Shown: positions 6,886 to 14,916 of the stretch, piece after piece
How the letters are laid out: every line of letters starts with the position of its first letter
Position numbering within the stretch: position 1 is the stretch's first letter
Assembly (NCBI GenBank): GCA_900751755.1
Contig: CAADSP010000028.1
Coordinates: forward strand, 1-18,979
Source: an uncultured Collinsella sp.
Lineage (GTDB): Bacteria; Actinomycetota; Coriobacteriia; Coriobacteriales; Coriobacteriaceae
Direction of reading: 5' to 3'
DNA: 18,979 nt
The notes under the pieces: model-generated
Told to the model about the DNA's origin: nothing
The model's database searches: none
Seen by the model: only the letters and a program-made list of their open reading frames with translations
Translations under genes and position numbers: made by a program

Positions 6886-7782
6886 CTAGATATGCTGACG
6901 AATCGCGTCGATATAGGCCCGGCCGTAGCGCGTGAGCGTCGTGTTCTTGCGCGTGATGATGCCAATCTCCATGTACTCGTCCACGTCGAGCGGAATCGAG
7001 ATAATGCCGGGGCCGTTGAGCTCGTGGCTGATCACGCCCGAGCATACCGTGTAGCCGTTGAGGCCCATGGCCAAATTGAACAACGTCGCACGGTCGCGCA
7101 CGCGAATATTCTTGCGACGCTCGAACGTCGAGGTCAGTTCCTCGGAATAGTAAAACGAGTTATAGCTGCCCTGCTCGTAGGACAGGAACGGGTAGTCTTC
7201 CAGATCCTCGAGCGTCACGCTGGAGCGGTCTGCCAGCGGATGGTCGGCGCAGACGAAGACATGCGGCGTGGCGCAGAAGAGTCCTTCGAACACGAGCTCG
7301 TTGGCCACCAGCATGCGCTCGATGACCTCGCGGTTATGCTCGGATAAGTACAGGATGCCCAGTTCGCTTTTCATATGCGCGACATCCTCGATAATCTCGT
7401 GAGTCTGCTCCTCGCGCAGGGTGAAGTCGTAACGCGCGGCATCGAACTCGCGGATCACGTCGACAAACGCGTTGACGGCAAAGGAATAATGCTGGCAGCT
7501 CACACTAAAGTGCGGCACCTGCTCGGATGCGCCCTTGTACTTGCCCTCGAGCAGGTCGGCCTGGTCGAGCACCTGGCGCGCATAGCCCAAGAAGGTCTCG
7601 CCTTCCTCGGACACAATGACGCCCTTGTTGGTGCGCTCAAAGATGTGCACACCCATCTCGTTTTCGAGATCGCGAATCGACGCGGTAATCGAAGGCTGCG
7701 ACACAAAGAGACGGCGCGAGGCCTCGGTAATGCTGCCGCATTCGGCAACTTTGACGACATATCTGAGCTGCTGGAGCTTCAT
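6886..7782 (-). CDS. LysR-family transcriptional regulator
   Basis: A 298-residue DNA-binding protein. Residues 1-60 form the winged helix-turn-helix of LysR proteins (LRYVVKVAECGSITEASRRL, then SQPSITASIRDLENEMG, then FERTNKGV). The remainder is the periplasmic-binding-protein-like effector domain. The ATG at 7782 follows AAGGAGACAGCC. A frame extending to 7989 only overlaps the HAD gene and is not used. The ribosome binding site overlaps the TAA of the HAD gene, so the two are probably translationally coupled. Downstream on the same strand lie the dyad at 6817-6839 and the methionine synthase homologue, its likely target. The effector is unknown; a sulfur or methionine pathway metabolite is a reasonable guess. 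A short 6-bp hairpin at 6867-6881 follows the stop but lacks a good T-run. Confidence 0.92.
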   Translation of the reverse strand: MKLQQLRYVVKVAECGSITEASRRLFVSQPSITASIRDLENEMGVHIFERTNKGVIVSEEGETFLGYARQVLDQADLLEGKYKGASEQVPHFSVSCQHYSFAVNAFVDVIREFDAARYDFTLREEQTHEIIEDVAHMKSELGILYLSEHNREVIERMLVANELVFEGLFCATPHVFVCADHPLADRSSVTLEDLEDYPFLSYEQGSYNSFYYSEELTSTFERRKNIRVRDRATLFNLAMGLNGYTVCSGVISHELNGPGIISIPLDVDEYMEIGIITRKNTTLTRYGRAYIDAIRQHI

Positions 7783-7792
7783 GGCTGTCTCC

Positions 7793-8701
7793 TTAGCTGT
7801 TCGCGAGATTCGCGTCGGCTGCACCCTCCTGACGCATAAACGACGGCATCTCCCCCGTCGCGGCGCAGGCGGCAATCTGATGCAGAGCCCCGGCAACCGC
7901 ATCATCTGCCGCAGCGCCGATATGCCAGCGTGCGGCAGCCGTGACGGCCTCGTTGGCATTGGCGACTGCAACGGAGTTGGGAACGGCATCGATCATGGGC
8001 AAATCGTTATCGGAATCGCCGAATACGGCCACCTCGTCGGGCGTCAGGCCCAAAGCGTGCGCCAGCTCCAGCGCAGCGCAGCCCTTGTCCCAACCATCCG
8101 GAAGGATGTCGAACAGGCGCACTCGGTTGTTGGGAAACACGAGCGAGAGTTCCGGCACCTCAGCGGCAACGCGCTCGCGTAGCTCCGCGAGCTCCTCACG
8201 CGAACGGGCACTCCAGATATTCGCCTTAAACACCGGCGCGTCATCGACGACGGGACGGCACGGGGCCTCTTCGCCTTTGAGCCACGCATTGCCGCCCGAC
8301 TCCATAGCGCGACGCACACGCTCGGGATTGCTCGTCACGCAATAGGCATCGTTGCCCCAAAAGTCATCGCCCAGGCTGTAGACTTTTAGAAATGTATCGT
8401 CGGTCTCTTGCTCCAGATAGTCGGCCAAACGCATCAGAGCATCGTTGTCGATTGCGTGCGAGGCGACTACTTCGCCGTCGACAAACATCACCTGGCCGTT
8501 ACAGAACGCACCGGTCGAAAAACACTCGGAACGGTTTTTGAACATCCAGCCCATCGCGGACGGCTGACGACCCGAAACCGGCCCAAAGTGCAGACCCGCC
8601 GCCTGCATGGCATGAATACCCTCAATGGCGTAGTCGCTGGCGCCGTCATGCCCGGCTGGAATCAGCGTATCGTCCATATCGGTCAGCACAAGTTTAATCA
8701 T
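7793..8701 (-). CDS. Cof-type HAD superfamily phosphatase
   Basis: A 302-residue cytoplasmic hydrolase of the haloacid dehalogenase superfamily, class IIB (Cof/YidA-like) by size and layout. Motif I is DMDDT (8-12, nucleophile Asp8). Motif II is the Ser43 segment PVSGRQ. Motif III is Lys206 (WDKGCAAL), and motif IV is GDSDND (228-233). The large cap lies between motifs II and III. Such enzymes dephosphorylate sugar phosphates, nucleotides or cofactors; the substrate cannot be deduced here. The start at 8701 has only a weak G-rich ribosome binding site (GGGGGCC). The last 20 residues extend past the fold and show no motif. It is followed after 10 bases by the LysR gene and opposes the TPP riboswitch operon. 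A role in thiamine phosphate metabolism is possible but unsupported. Confidence 0.9.
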   Translation of the reverse strand: MIKLVLTDMDDTLIPAGHDGASDYAIEGIHAMQAAGLHFGPVSGRQPSAMGWMFKNRSECFSTGAFCNGQVMFVDGEVVASHAIDNDALMRLADYLEQETDDTFLKVYSLGDDFWGNDAYCVTSNPERVRRAMESGGNAWLKGEEAPCRPVVDDAPVFKANIWSARSREELAELRERVAAEVPELSLVFPNNRVRLFDILPDGWDKGCAALELAHALGLTPDEVAVFGDSDNDLPMIDAVPNSVAVANANEAVTAAARWHIGAAADDAVAGALHQIAACAATGEMPSFMRQEGAADANLANS

Positions 8702-8739
8702 AAGGCCCCCATTCGTATCGGTCCTACCTATTGTAACGA

Positions 8740-8772
8740 CCTGCCAAAATAAACCTGTCCCTTTTTGGCAGG
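8740..8772. repeat. Inverted repeat with CCTGTCCC in its loop
   Basis: CCTGCCAAAA (8740-8749) and TTTTGGCAGG (8763-8772) form a perfect 10-bp stem around a 13-base loop. The loop contains CCTGTCCC (8754-8761). The element lies between the divergent HAD and thi units. The hairpin at 18830-18866 has different arms but the same loop core. Confidence 0.6.
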
Positions 8773-8799
8773 TGCGCTAGTATAGGGAACAACAGATTC

Positions 8800-8893
8800 G
8801 ATGCGGGAGTGCCGGCGGTGCAAACCACAAGGCTGAGAGGGCATGGGGCCCAATCCTTTGAACCTGTCAGTTAATGCTGGCGTAGGGAGCATG
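8800..8893 (+). promoter_or_regulatory. TPP (THI element) riboswitch
   Basis: Conserved blocks of the thiamine pyrophosphate aptamer are present in order: GGGAGTGC (8805-8812), GCTGAGAGG (8832-8840), TGAACCTG (8859-8866) and AATGCTGGCGTAGGGA (8873-8888). The flanking bases near 8801-8804 and 8889-8892 can close P1 (ATGC with GCAT). It is followed by a terminator hairpin and thiM. High TPP is expected to stop transcription of the operon. Confidence 0.97.
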
Positions 8894-8903
8894 CCGCCTT
8901 TAC

Positions 8904-8935
8904 AGGGGCGCTGTCTATGCACAGCGCCCCTTTTC
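8904..8935 (+). terminator. Attenuator terminator of the TPP riboswitch
   Basis: An 11-bp stem (8904-8914 with 8921-8931) with a 6-base loop is followed by TTTT. It lies 11 bases after the aptamer and before the ribosome binding site of thiM, so it fits as the riboswitch expression platform acting at transcription. Confidence 0.88.
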
Positions 8936-8956
8936 TATGCCAAGGAGGCATGTGCA

Positions 8957-9796
8957 GTGATTGATTCGGAACAGCTTAAGCAACATATGGTCAAGGCCGT
9001 AGAGGAAATTCGCGCCACCAATCCGATGGCCGGCTCCATCACCAACACGGTGACGATCGACTTTGTCGCCAACGCACAGCTCGCCGTGGGCGGATCGGCC
9101 GCCATGGTCTATCTGCCCGACGAGGGCGAAGCGCTCGTTGCCGGCGGCGGCGCCATCTATCTCAACATGGGCACGCTCTTCCCTATCTACGAGCAGACGA
9201 TTCCCCGCGCGGCGAAGGCGGCACACGACGCCGGCAAGCCCTGGGTGCTCGATCCGGTGGGCCTGGGTATCGGCAGCCTGCGCACCCAGCTGGTAAACGA
9301 GCTCAAGCAGTACAAGCCCGCCATCGTGCGCGGCAACGCCTCCGAGATTATCGCACTCGCCGGCCTGTGGGGTCTTGAGGGCGAGGCGGCTGATCTGAGC
9401 CGCGTGCGTGGTGTCGATACCACCGACACGGTCGACGCCGCCCGCGATGCCGCCGTGGCGCTCGCTCGCCACACCGGTGGCGCCGTTGTGGTCTCGGGCG
9501 AAGTCGACCTAATCACCGACGGCACGACGGTGGCCAAGTCTCACGGCGGCAGCCCGCTCATGTCCAAGATCACCGGCTGCGGCTGCTCGCAGGGCGGCGT
9601 GCTGGCCGTGTATGCCTGCGCCGCCGACCCGTTTACGGCAGCCGTCTGCGGCACCGCCGTCTACAACGTGGCCGGCACGCGTGCCGCCGCTGTCGCCGAC
9701 GCCCCGGCAAGCTTTAAGGTCGCCTTTATCGACGAGCTCTACCGCGCAACCGCCCAAGACATCGCCGATAACCGACTCGAGCTCGAGGAGGCATAG
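8957..9796 (+). CDS. thiM: Hydroxyethylthiazole kinase ThiM
   Basis: A 279-residue ribokinase-fold enzyme that phosphorylates 4-methyl-5-(2-hydroxyethyl)thiazole with ATP, the salvage entry for the thiazole half of thiamine. Family motifs are SITNTVTIDFVANAQLAVGG (27-46, thiazole site), LDPVG (98-102), RGNASE (125-130) and the anion-hole/catalytic loop ITGCGCS (205-211). The usual GTGC is GCGC here, with Cys210 at the catalytic position. The GTG at 8957 follows AAGGAGG with eight bases between. A nearby ATG at 8950 is out of frame. It is the first gene after the TPP riboswitch. Its end contains the ribosome binding site of the next gene. Confidence 0.94.
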   Translation: MIDSEQLKQHMVKAVEEIRATNPMAGSITNTVTIDFVANAQLAVGGSAAMVYLPDEGEALVAGGGAIYLNMGTLFPIYEQTIPRAAKAAHDAGKPWVLDPVGLGIGSLRTQLVNELKQYKPAIVRGNASEIIALAGLWGLEGEAADLSRVRGVDTTDTVDAARDAAVALARHTGGAVVVSGEVDLITDGTTVAKSHGGSPLMSKITGCGCSQGGVLAVYACAADPFTAAVCGTAVYNVAGTRAAAVADAPASFKVAFIDELYRATAQDIADNRLELEEA

Positions 9797-9799
9797 GCC

Positions 9800-10141
9800 A
9801 TGTCCGAGCCCGCAACCAATGCCGGCATGAACACGCTCGTCGCCGTGGCCATCGCCCCGTGCGGCACCGGCGATGAGCTATCCGCCGAGGTCGCCGAGGT
9901 CGTGCGTGTCATTCGCGAGAGCGGCCTGCCCAACCGCACCACCTCCATGTTCACCGAGATCGAGGGCGACTGGGACGAGGTCATGCAGGTCGTGCGCGAC
10001 GCAACCTTTGTGTTGGCGAGCAAGGGCATCCGCACCGAAGTCGTGCTCAAAGCCGATATTCGACCCGGATTTACCGACACCATGACCGGCAAACTCGAGC
10101 GCATGGAAGCACAGATCAAAAAGCAGGAGGAAGCACGATGA
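9800..10141 (+). CDS. Thiamine-binding MTH1187/YkoF-type protein (DUF77)
   Basis: A 113-residue protein of the MTH1187 family (Pfam Thiamine_BP), small ferredoxin-like-fold proteins related to half of YkoF. Visible features are the first strand LVAVAIAPCGTG, the segment TTSMFTEIEGDWDEV and the later strand TEVVLKADIRPGF. Members are thought to bind thiamine or its precursors and often accompany thiamine genes; no enzyme activity is established. The ATG at 9800 lies three bases after the thiM stop and behind GAGGAGG within thiM. An internal Met at residue 10 is an alternative start. Its last four bases overlap the thiE start (ATGA). Placement between thiM and thiE under the TPP riboswitch supports a role in handling the pyrimidine or thiazole precursor. 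Confidence 0.85.
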   Translation: MSEPATNAGMNTLVAVAIAPCGTGDELSAEVAEVVRVIRESGLPNRTTSMFTEIEGDWDEVMQVVRDATFVLASKGIRTEVVLKADIRPGFTDTMTGKLERMEAQIKKQEEAR

Positions 10142-10833
10142 GCATCCGCGACAACCTTGATATCTCGGCCTATCTGGTACTCGGCCCCGAAAACACGCTC
10201 GGGCGCCCCGTGGGCGATGTGGTGGCCCAGGCGCTCGACGCCGGCTTTACCTGCATCCAGGTGCGCTCCAAGGTGGCAAGCGCCCGCGAGATCATTGCGC
10301 TGACCGGCGACGCCGCGCAGGCAATCGCTCAGGCCGGCAAGACCGGTCAGGTCGCCTTGCTGATCGACGACCGTCTGGACTGTGTGCTTGCCGCGCGCGA
10401 GCAGGGTATTGCTGTCGACGGTGTGCACGTGGGCCAAAGCGATATTCCCGTCGAGGTCTGTCGCAAGTTGCTGGGCCCCGACGCCATCGTGGGCCTTTCG
10501 GCCCGTTGCGAGGAGATGCTCGAGTACGTCAAGACCGCCGATATGAGTTTGGTCGACTACCTTGGCATCGGCCCACTCCACGAGACCGAGACCAAGCGCG
10601 ACTGCGGACGCGCGGCCGACGGCTCTATCATCACCAAGAGCTTTGAGGACCTGGCCGCGCTCCATGCGGCAAGCCCCGTGCCCATCGTGGTGGGCGGCGG
10701 CGTCAAGACGGCCGACCTTCCGCAGCTCAAGGCTACCGGCGTCGACGGCTTCTTTGTGGTGAGTGCCGTCTGCAGCGCCGATGACCCCTACGCCGCGGCC
10801 AAGGAGCTCGTAGACACCTGGCAGCAGGCATAG
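10138..10833 (+). CDS. thiE: Thiamine phosphate synthase ThiE
   Basis: A 231-residue TIM-barrel enzyme that joins hydroxymethylpyrimidine pyrophosphate to thiazole phosphate to give thiamine phosphate. Motifs are QVRSK (41-45), LIDDR (75-79), GVHVGQSD (95-102), GIGPLHETETK (143-153; usual form GPxxxTxTK) and the phosphate-binding VVGGGV (184-189). The length is slightly above the usual 205-220. It overlaps the preceding gene by four bases (ATGA) and has AGGAGGAAGCACG before its start, indicating translational coupling. It completes a thiazole-salvage operon. thiD and an HMP transporter are not in the window, so those steps must be encoded elsewhere or the precursors imported. A bidirectional terminator follows at 10878-10923. 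Confidence 0.95.
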   Translation: MSIRDNLDISAYLVLGPENTLGRPVGDVVAQALDAGFTCIQVRSKVASAREIIALTGDAAQAIAQAGKTGQVALLIDDRLDCVLAAREQGIAVDGVHVGQSDIPVEVCRKLLGPDAIVGLSARCEEMLEYVKTADMSLVDYLGIGPLHETETKRDCGRAADGSIITKSFEDLAALHAASPVPIVVGGGVKTADLPQLKATGVDGFFVVSAVCSADDPYAAAKELVDTWQQA

Positions 10834-10877
10834 GCATAAGCCGAGCAGTTGCTCCGCGGCCCCATAACTTCAGCAAT

Positions 10878-10923
10878 GGAAAACGCATCCCAGTTTGGAC
10901 GTCCATTCTGGGATGCGCTTTCC
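10878..10923. terminator. Bidirectional terminator between thiE and the patatin gene
   Basis: CGCATCCCAG (10884-10893) pairs with CTGGGATGCG (10908-10917). Flanking GGAAAA and CTTTCC extend the stem to roughly 10878-10923. The minus-strand reading ends in TTTTCC and the plus-strand reading in CTTTCC. It serves two converging genes. Confidence 0.78.
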
Positions 10924-10945
10924 GCTGAGCACGCGGCAGTTTGCC

Positions 10946-11815
10946 CTACTCTGCCAGATATGCCTCCAGTGCCGGCAAGGTCGCCTCCGCATCGCGGCGA
11001 CCAATCTGGTAGATGCGTTCAAGTTCATCGGGCTCGCGACACAGCGACGGCACCTTCACCGATTCGCTCGGCCGCACCACAAAGATCTCGCCGGCAGCCT
11101 CGCGACGTGCCAGGTCATCGAGCGTGGTATTGTAGACCTCATGCCGATGCTCAAGCGCTGCGACAAACTCCGGATAGTGACGGAACACGCGTCGCAGCAT
11201 GGGCATCACGCTGTTGGGCTGCTTCACAAAGCCCGCTGGCTGCGTGAGTACCACGATATTGCGGTCATACCCCTGCGCAAACAGCCATGCGCTGGGAATA
11301 GAATCAGCCACGCCACCATCCAGATACTTATGCCCGTCAATAGCAACGGGACGCGTCGCCACGGGAATTGCCGACGACGCCCGGATCCACTCGATATCGC
11401 GCTCGTCGCCATACGGCAGATCGTGATAGACGGCCTTGCCCGTCTCGATATCGGTACACACGCACGTAAACCGCATGGGGCAGGCGCGATATGTCTCCAA
11501 ATCGATGGGATCGCGCTCGATGGGCACCTCATGATAAGCAAAGTCGGCATTGAACATGTCGCCGGTTCGCAACCAGCTCGTCACGCTCGCATAGCGCTTA
11601 TCGGCACAATAGGCTTTGTTGTAGCGAATGGCGCGGCCGATCTGGCGCGATTTAAAGTTGTAGCCAAACGCCGCGCCCGCCGAGACACCCACCATATGGT
11701 CGCAAGTTAAGCCATGCTCCATCCATACGTCGAGCACGCCCGCCGTATACATGCCGCGGTAGCCGCCTCCCTCGAGTGCCAGCCCCACCGTGCGCGTCGT
11801 ATTTGACTGTGCCAT
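10946..11815 (-). CDS. Patatin-like phospholipase family protein
   Basis: A 289-residue cytoplasmic serine acyl hydrolase of the patatin family, closest in layout to bacterial YjjU-type proteins. The oxyanion loop EGGGYRGMY lies near residues 14-22. The nucleophile elbow GVSAGA is near 43-48. The catalytic Asp is in LDGGVADSIP near 168-177, giving the Ser-Asp dyad. It probably hydrolyses acyl chains from phospholipids or related esters; the natural substrate is not known. There is no signal peptide and no membrane segment. The ATG at 11815 follows GGAGATGGTCGC. A fair promoter is seen at 11852-11880, and the gene stands alone between terminators and a divergent GGDEF gene. Confidence 0.9.
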   Translation of the reverse strand: MAQSNTTRTVGLALEGGGYRGMYTAGVLDVWMEHGLTCDHMVGVSAGAAFGYNFKSRQIGRAIRYNKAYCADKRYASVTSWLRTGDMFNADFAYHEVPIERDPIDLETYRACPMRFTCVCTDIETGKAVYHDLPYGDERDIEWIRASSAIPVATRPVAIDGHKYLDGGVADSIPSAWLFAQGYDRNIVVLTQPAGFVKQPNSVMPMLRRVFRHYPEFVAALEHRHEVYNTTLDDLARREAAGEIFVVRPSESVKVPSLCREPDELERIYQIGRRDAEATLPALEAYLAE

Positions 11816-11851
11816 GCGACCATCTCCGTCCCCGCAAATTCAAACGGAACA

Positions 11852-11880
11852 AGTATACCCGTCAACATATATCGTCTCAG
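11852..11880 (-). promoter_or_regulatory. Candidate promoter of the patatin gene
   Basis: On the minus strand CTGAGA (11880-11875) and TATACT (11857-11852) are separated by 17 bases. Matches to consensus are four of six and five of six. Predicted transcription starts about 30 bases before the ATG. Confidence 0.5.
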
Positions 11881-11987
11881 TCGCATTTTCATCGAACATC
11901 GCATCGTCGCGCCACCGCCTGTCGAACAATAGCCGCCCACAGCATGTGCACCCATATATAATTGTGTGCTGTTGTTTACACTACTCA

Positions 11988-12002
11988 GCTGTTATCAACA
12001 GC
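11988..12002. promoter_or_regulatory. Small dyad, possible operator
   Basis: GCTGTT and AACAGC form a perfect 6-bp inverted repeat around ATC. It lies about 30 bases downstream of the TATAAT at 11957-11962. A regulator-binding role is only a suggestion. Confidence 0.3.
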
Positions 12003-12139
12003 GAACATTAGCCGACAAATTAACTCAACAACGCAGCAAGGCGGGGGCCTGGATACACGCAAAACGCCGAGCAACGACGCGTGTACACAACAAACTCGCC
12101 CGACGCAATCCGCCCCGACCTCAGAAAGCCGCTTAGAAC

Positions 12140-14857
12140 ATGGATACTGTCAGCAATTACACCGAAACGCTCGAAAAGACCGTCCGTGACCTTCTCGAGC
12201 GGCAGGAGGATCTGATCAGGACTGCCTTTACCGACCAGCTTACTGGGCTTGGCAACCGTGGCGGCTTTGCCCGTTCCCTCGAGGAGCTCTGGGAGCAGGA
12301 CGCCCCCGTTACCATGGCGTTCATCGATATCGACAATCTCAAGCACTGCAACGACGTCTTTGGGCATGACGAGGGCAACCGCTATATCTTGCAGGTAAGC
12401 CTCTATCTTAAGCTGTATATGAAAGTAGACGAGGCGGCATTTCGTCTGGGAGGCGACGAGTTTGCCATCCTGTCTACGATTGCAGCCGAGGACGACCTCG
12501 CCGAACGTCTGGAACACTGCCGAACGCTCCTGCTCAAAAACAACGATTCCGAGATGCCCCACTCGTTTAGCTACGGAGTGTCACATGCCGACCCCGCCCT
12601 GGGCGAAGCTCCCAATCGCGTGACGCTCGATGCCGACCATCGCATGTACGACTACAAGCTACGTCATGCCGTGCACCTCGATCGACGCAATATCACGCAA
12701 GTCCACGCCGACGACTTCGAAATAAGCGACCGCGTTTTCGACGCCTTTTCGATGCTCAACGAAGGTCGTTATTTCTTTATCGAGAACTTGGACAAACATC
12801 GCACCCTTTGGTCACAAGGTGCCTTGCGCGACCTCGGTCTTCCTTCGGAGCATATAGACAACTGCCGCGATTACTGGAAAACGCGCGTCCATCCCGATGA
12901 CCTTGAGGCTTTTACCGACGACATCGACCAAGTCTATAACGGCTCCAAGCACCATCGAGTCATGCAGTATCGTGTACGCAACGCCGTCGGCGACTACGTC
13001 CTTTGCCGTGCTCGCGGGTTTCGTATCGACGGCGACGGAAATGTCCCCTCGCTCTATGTCGGCGAGCTCGTCAATCATTCCCTTGCCGAGACCGTCGACG
13101 CCGCCACGGGGCTTGGAACGCAACGCATGCTGGTCAACGCTATCGATGCCTGTCGCCGTGACCACTGCAAAACAGGACTCATCGCCGTGCGCGTTCGCGG
13201 CACGACGAAACTCAACGAGCTCTATGGAGCCGAGGCGGTCGACAGCATGCTTGCCGAATATGCAGGCCGTATGCTGTCGATCACCCGCGGCAGGAGTCGC
13301 GTCTTCCGTTCACGAAGCGTCCAGTTCGTCGTGCTCAGCAACGATTTGGACCACGGGGCATTCGAGCAACTGACCCGCCACCTTAAAGAGGCCGTTTTCG
13401 CTCCTGTGCAAATCGCGGGCGACACCATTACTCCCGTCTGTCTTGTCGTCCCGGCCTTTTACGAACGCCTGGACTACCAAACATCTGCTGTTTTGTGCGA
13501 ACTTGACCGTCGCCTTCGCACAGCTGGCGGGCTTGTCCCCAACGACAGCCTCCCTATACCCGAGGTCGAACGCAAAAGCGCAATCGCCGAACGCATCGAT
13601 ATGCTCACCGGTCTCTACCGACCCAGCGAGTTTATGCGGCGCGCCAACGCTTTTCTCGAGGCAAGGCGCGACGGCGCCTGGTGCATCGCCACGGTCGACA
13701 TGGGCCACATGCGCCTGTTTAACGAATGGTACGGACAGGCCGAAGGCGACCGCCTGCTTGCCGATGTGGGCACGGTCCTCAAGGACATCGAGAATGCCGA
13801 CATGGGCGTCGCAGGGTACTGGGGCCAAGATGACTTTTGCGTACTCATCCCCTTTAAGCACATCACCGTCCATCAAATCTACAACCGCGTTCGCGAGGCA
13901 GTAGCCAGGCATGATGGCGGCGTAGGTTTTTGGCCGTCCATGGGCGTTTACCCCATCGATTCCAATGAGGAGATCACCATCGATGCGCAGGCAAAGGCCA
14001 TGTTTACCAATCGGCGCGCAAAAAACGACTTTAAGGAGCGCATTGCCATTTTTTGCCCCGAGGAGTACAAGCGCGAAATCGTGTTCAACCGCACGCTGGC
14101 CGAATTCCAGTACGCGCTGTCAAATGGTCGCATCACGTACTATCTTCAGCCCCAGGTCGATATGGAAACCGGCGAGATTATTGGCGCCGAAGCACTCACC
14201 CGCTGGATTGACAAGGACGGCTCTCTCATTTCGCCCGCAACGTTTATCCCCGCACTCGAGGAAAGCGGCTTTGTAGTGACGCTCGACAAATATGTTTGGC
14301 AGGGCGTCGCCATGTGGCTCCGCGAGCGCCTCAATCGAGGACTTCGCGTGGTTCCGATTTCCCTCAATGTGTCGCGCGTAGACATTCTTGCCTGCGATGT
14401 CGCCGAGCATATGGGGTCGCTCGCCGCCCAGTACAACCTGCCGCCCGAACTCATGCACATCGAGATCACCGAGACCGCCTATACCGGAGAGTCCGAGGCC
14501 GTGGATAAGCTGACCGCGGATCTGCACACCCGTGGCTTCTCGACCTACATGGACGATTTTGGCACCGGCCAGTCCACGCTCGCGATGCTCAAGAACGTCA
14601 ACGTCGACGTCATCAAGCTCGACCGCACCTTTGTGCCCACCGACCGCGATCAAGGCCGCAGCGCGCAGATCGTGTCATCGATGCTCGAGATGGCGCAGTC
14701 GCTCCATCTACCCGTCGTGGTTGAAGGCGTCGAGACAAATGAGCAGGCAAACATGCTACGACAAATGGGCGCCCGCTACGCTCAGGGCTTCCTCTACTAC
14801 CGTCCCATGCCGGCGAAGGATTTTGAGGCATTGCTCGATGGTGGCAATAACAGCTGA
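12140..14857 (+). CDS. GGDEF-PAS-GGDEF-like-GGDEF-like-EAL cyclic-dinucleotide signalling protein
   Basis: A 905-residue soluble protein with no membrane segment. Residues ~1-30 are a coiled-coil-like lead. GGDEF-1 (~30-178) has the intact motif GGDEF (104-108) and IDID (62-65), but Asn80 in GHDEGN where canonical cyclases have Asp. There is no RxxD inhibitory site at the usual spacing. A PAS-like domain follows (~195-315; RVHPDD, MQYRVRNAVGDYVLC). Next is a degenerate GGDEF fold (~320-465) with VQFVVL at the signature position. A third GGDEF-like domain (~485-640) has GQDDF (562-566). The C-terminal EAL domain (~650-900) keeps EAL (684-686), Asn743, Glu775, Asp805-Asp806 (DDFGTG), Lys826, Glu862 and Gln882, so it is probably an active phosphodiesterase. 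The start lacks a strong ribosome binding site. The next gene repeats the first three domains. Confidence 0.92.
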   Translation: MDTVSNYTETLEKTVRDLLERQEDLIRTAFTDQLTGLGNRGGFARSLEELWEQDAPVTMAFIDIDNLKHCNDVFGHDEGNRYILQVSLYLKLYMKVDEAAFRLGGDEFAILSTIAAEDDLAERLEHCRTLLLKNNDSEMPHSFSYGVSHADPALGEAPNRVTLDADHRMYDYKLRHAVHLDRRNITQVHADDFEISDRVFDAFSMLNEGRYFFIENLDKHRTLWSQGALRDLGLPSEHIDNCRDYWKTRVHPDDLEAFTDDIDQVYNGSKHHRVMQYRVRNAVGDYVLCRARGFRIDGDGNVPSLYVGELVNHSLAETVDAATGLGTQRMLVNAIDACRRDHCKTGLIAVRVRGTTKLNELYGAEAVDSMLAEYAGRMLSITRGRSRVFRSRSVQFVVLSNDLDHGAFEQLTRHLKEAVFAPVQIAGDTITPVCLVVPAFYERLDYQTSAVLCELDRRLRTAGGLVPNDSLPIPEVERKSAIAERIDMLTGLYRPSEFMRRANAFLEARRDGAWCIATVDMGHMRLFNEWYGQAEGDRLLADVGTVLKDIENADMGVAGYWGQDDFCVLIPFKHITVHQIYNRVREAVARHDGGVGFWPSMGVYPIDSNEEITIDAQAKAMFTNRRAKNDFKERIAIFCPEEYKREIVFNRTLAEFQYALSNGRITYYLQPQVDMETGEIIGAEALTRWIDKDGSLISPATFIPALEESGFVVTLDKYVWQGVAMWLRERLNRGLRVVPISLNVSRVDILACDVAEHMGSLAAQYNLPPELMHIEITETAYTGESEAVDKLTADLHTRGFSTYMDDFGTGQSTLAMLKNVNVDVIKLDRTFVPTDRDQGRSAQIVSSMLEMAQSLHLPVVVEGVETNEQANMLRQMGARYAQGFLYYRPMPAKDFEALLDGGNNS

Positions 14858-14916
14858 TACGCTCGCGCGCAAAACGCCACCGCCGAGCGGGGGGATTTGC
14901 CTCCATTAGCCAACTT

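Larger units (their letters stand above)
11816..12139. other. Divergent intergenic region between the patatin and GGDEF-EAL genes
   Basis: This 324-base gap is more AT-rich than its surroundings. It holds the patatin promoter (11852-11880, minus strand), a perfect TATAAT at 11957-11962 on the plus strand without a clear -35, a dyad GCTGTT-ATC-AACAGC at 11988-12002, and a 7-bp hairpin 12054-12060 with 12079-12085. If the TATAAT is used, the GGDEF-EAL gene has a leader of about 170 bases. I looked for the c-di-GMP (GEMM) riboswitch core there and did not find it. No credible ORF is seen. Confidence 0.5.

Noticed and set aside
9739..10665. Minus-strand open frame (308 codons) opposite the thi genes
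   Set aside because: It is the shadow of thiE, the DUF77 gene and the end of thiM, and has no recognisable motif.
11992..12000. TTATCAACA, similar to a DnaA box
   Set aside because: It is a single site with one mismatch and no cluster, AT-rich unwinding element or replication genes nearby, so there is no support for an origin.
11963..12139. Possible c-di-GMP riboswitch before the GGDEF-EAL gene
   Set aside because: The conserved GEMM core and its tetraloop-receptor pattern could not be found. Only a weak hairpin is present.
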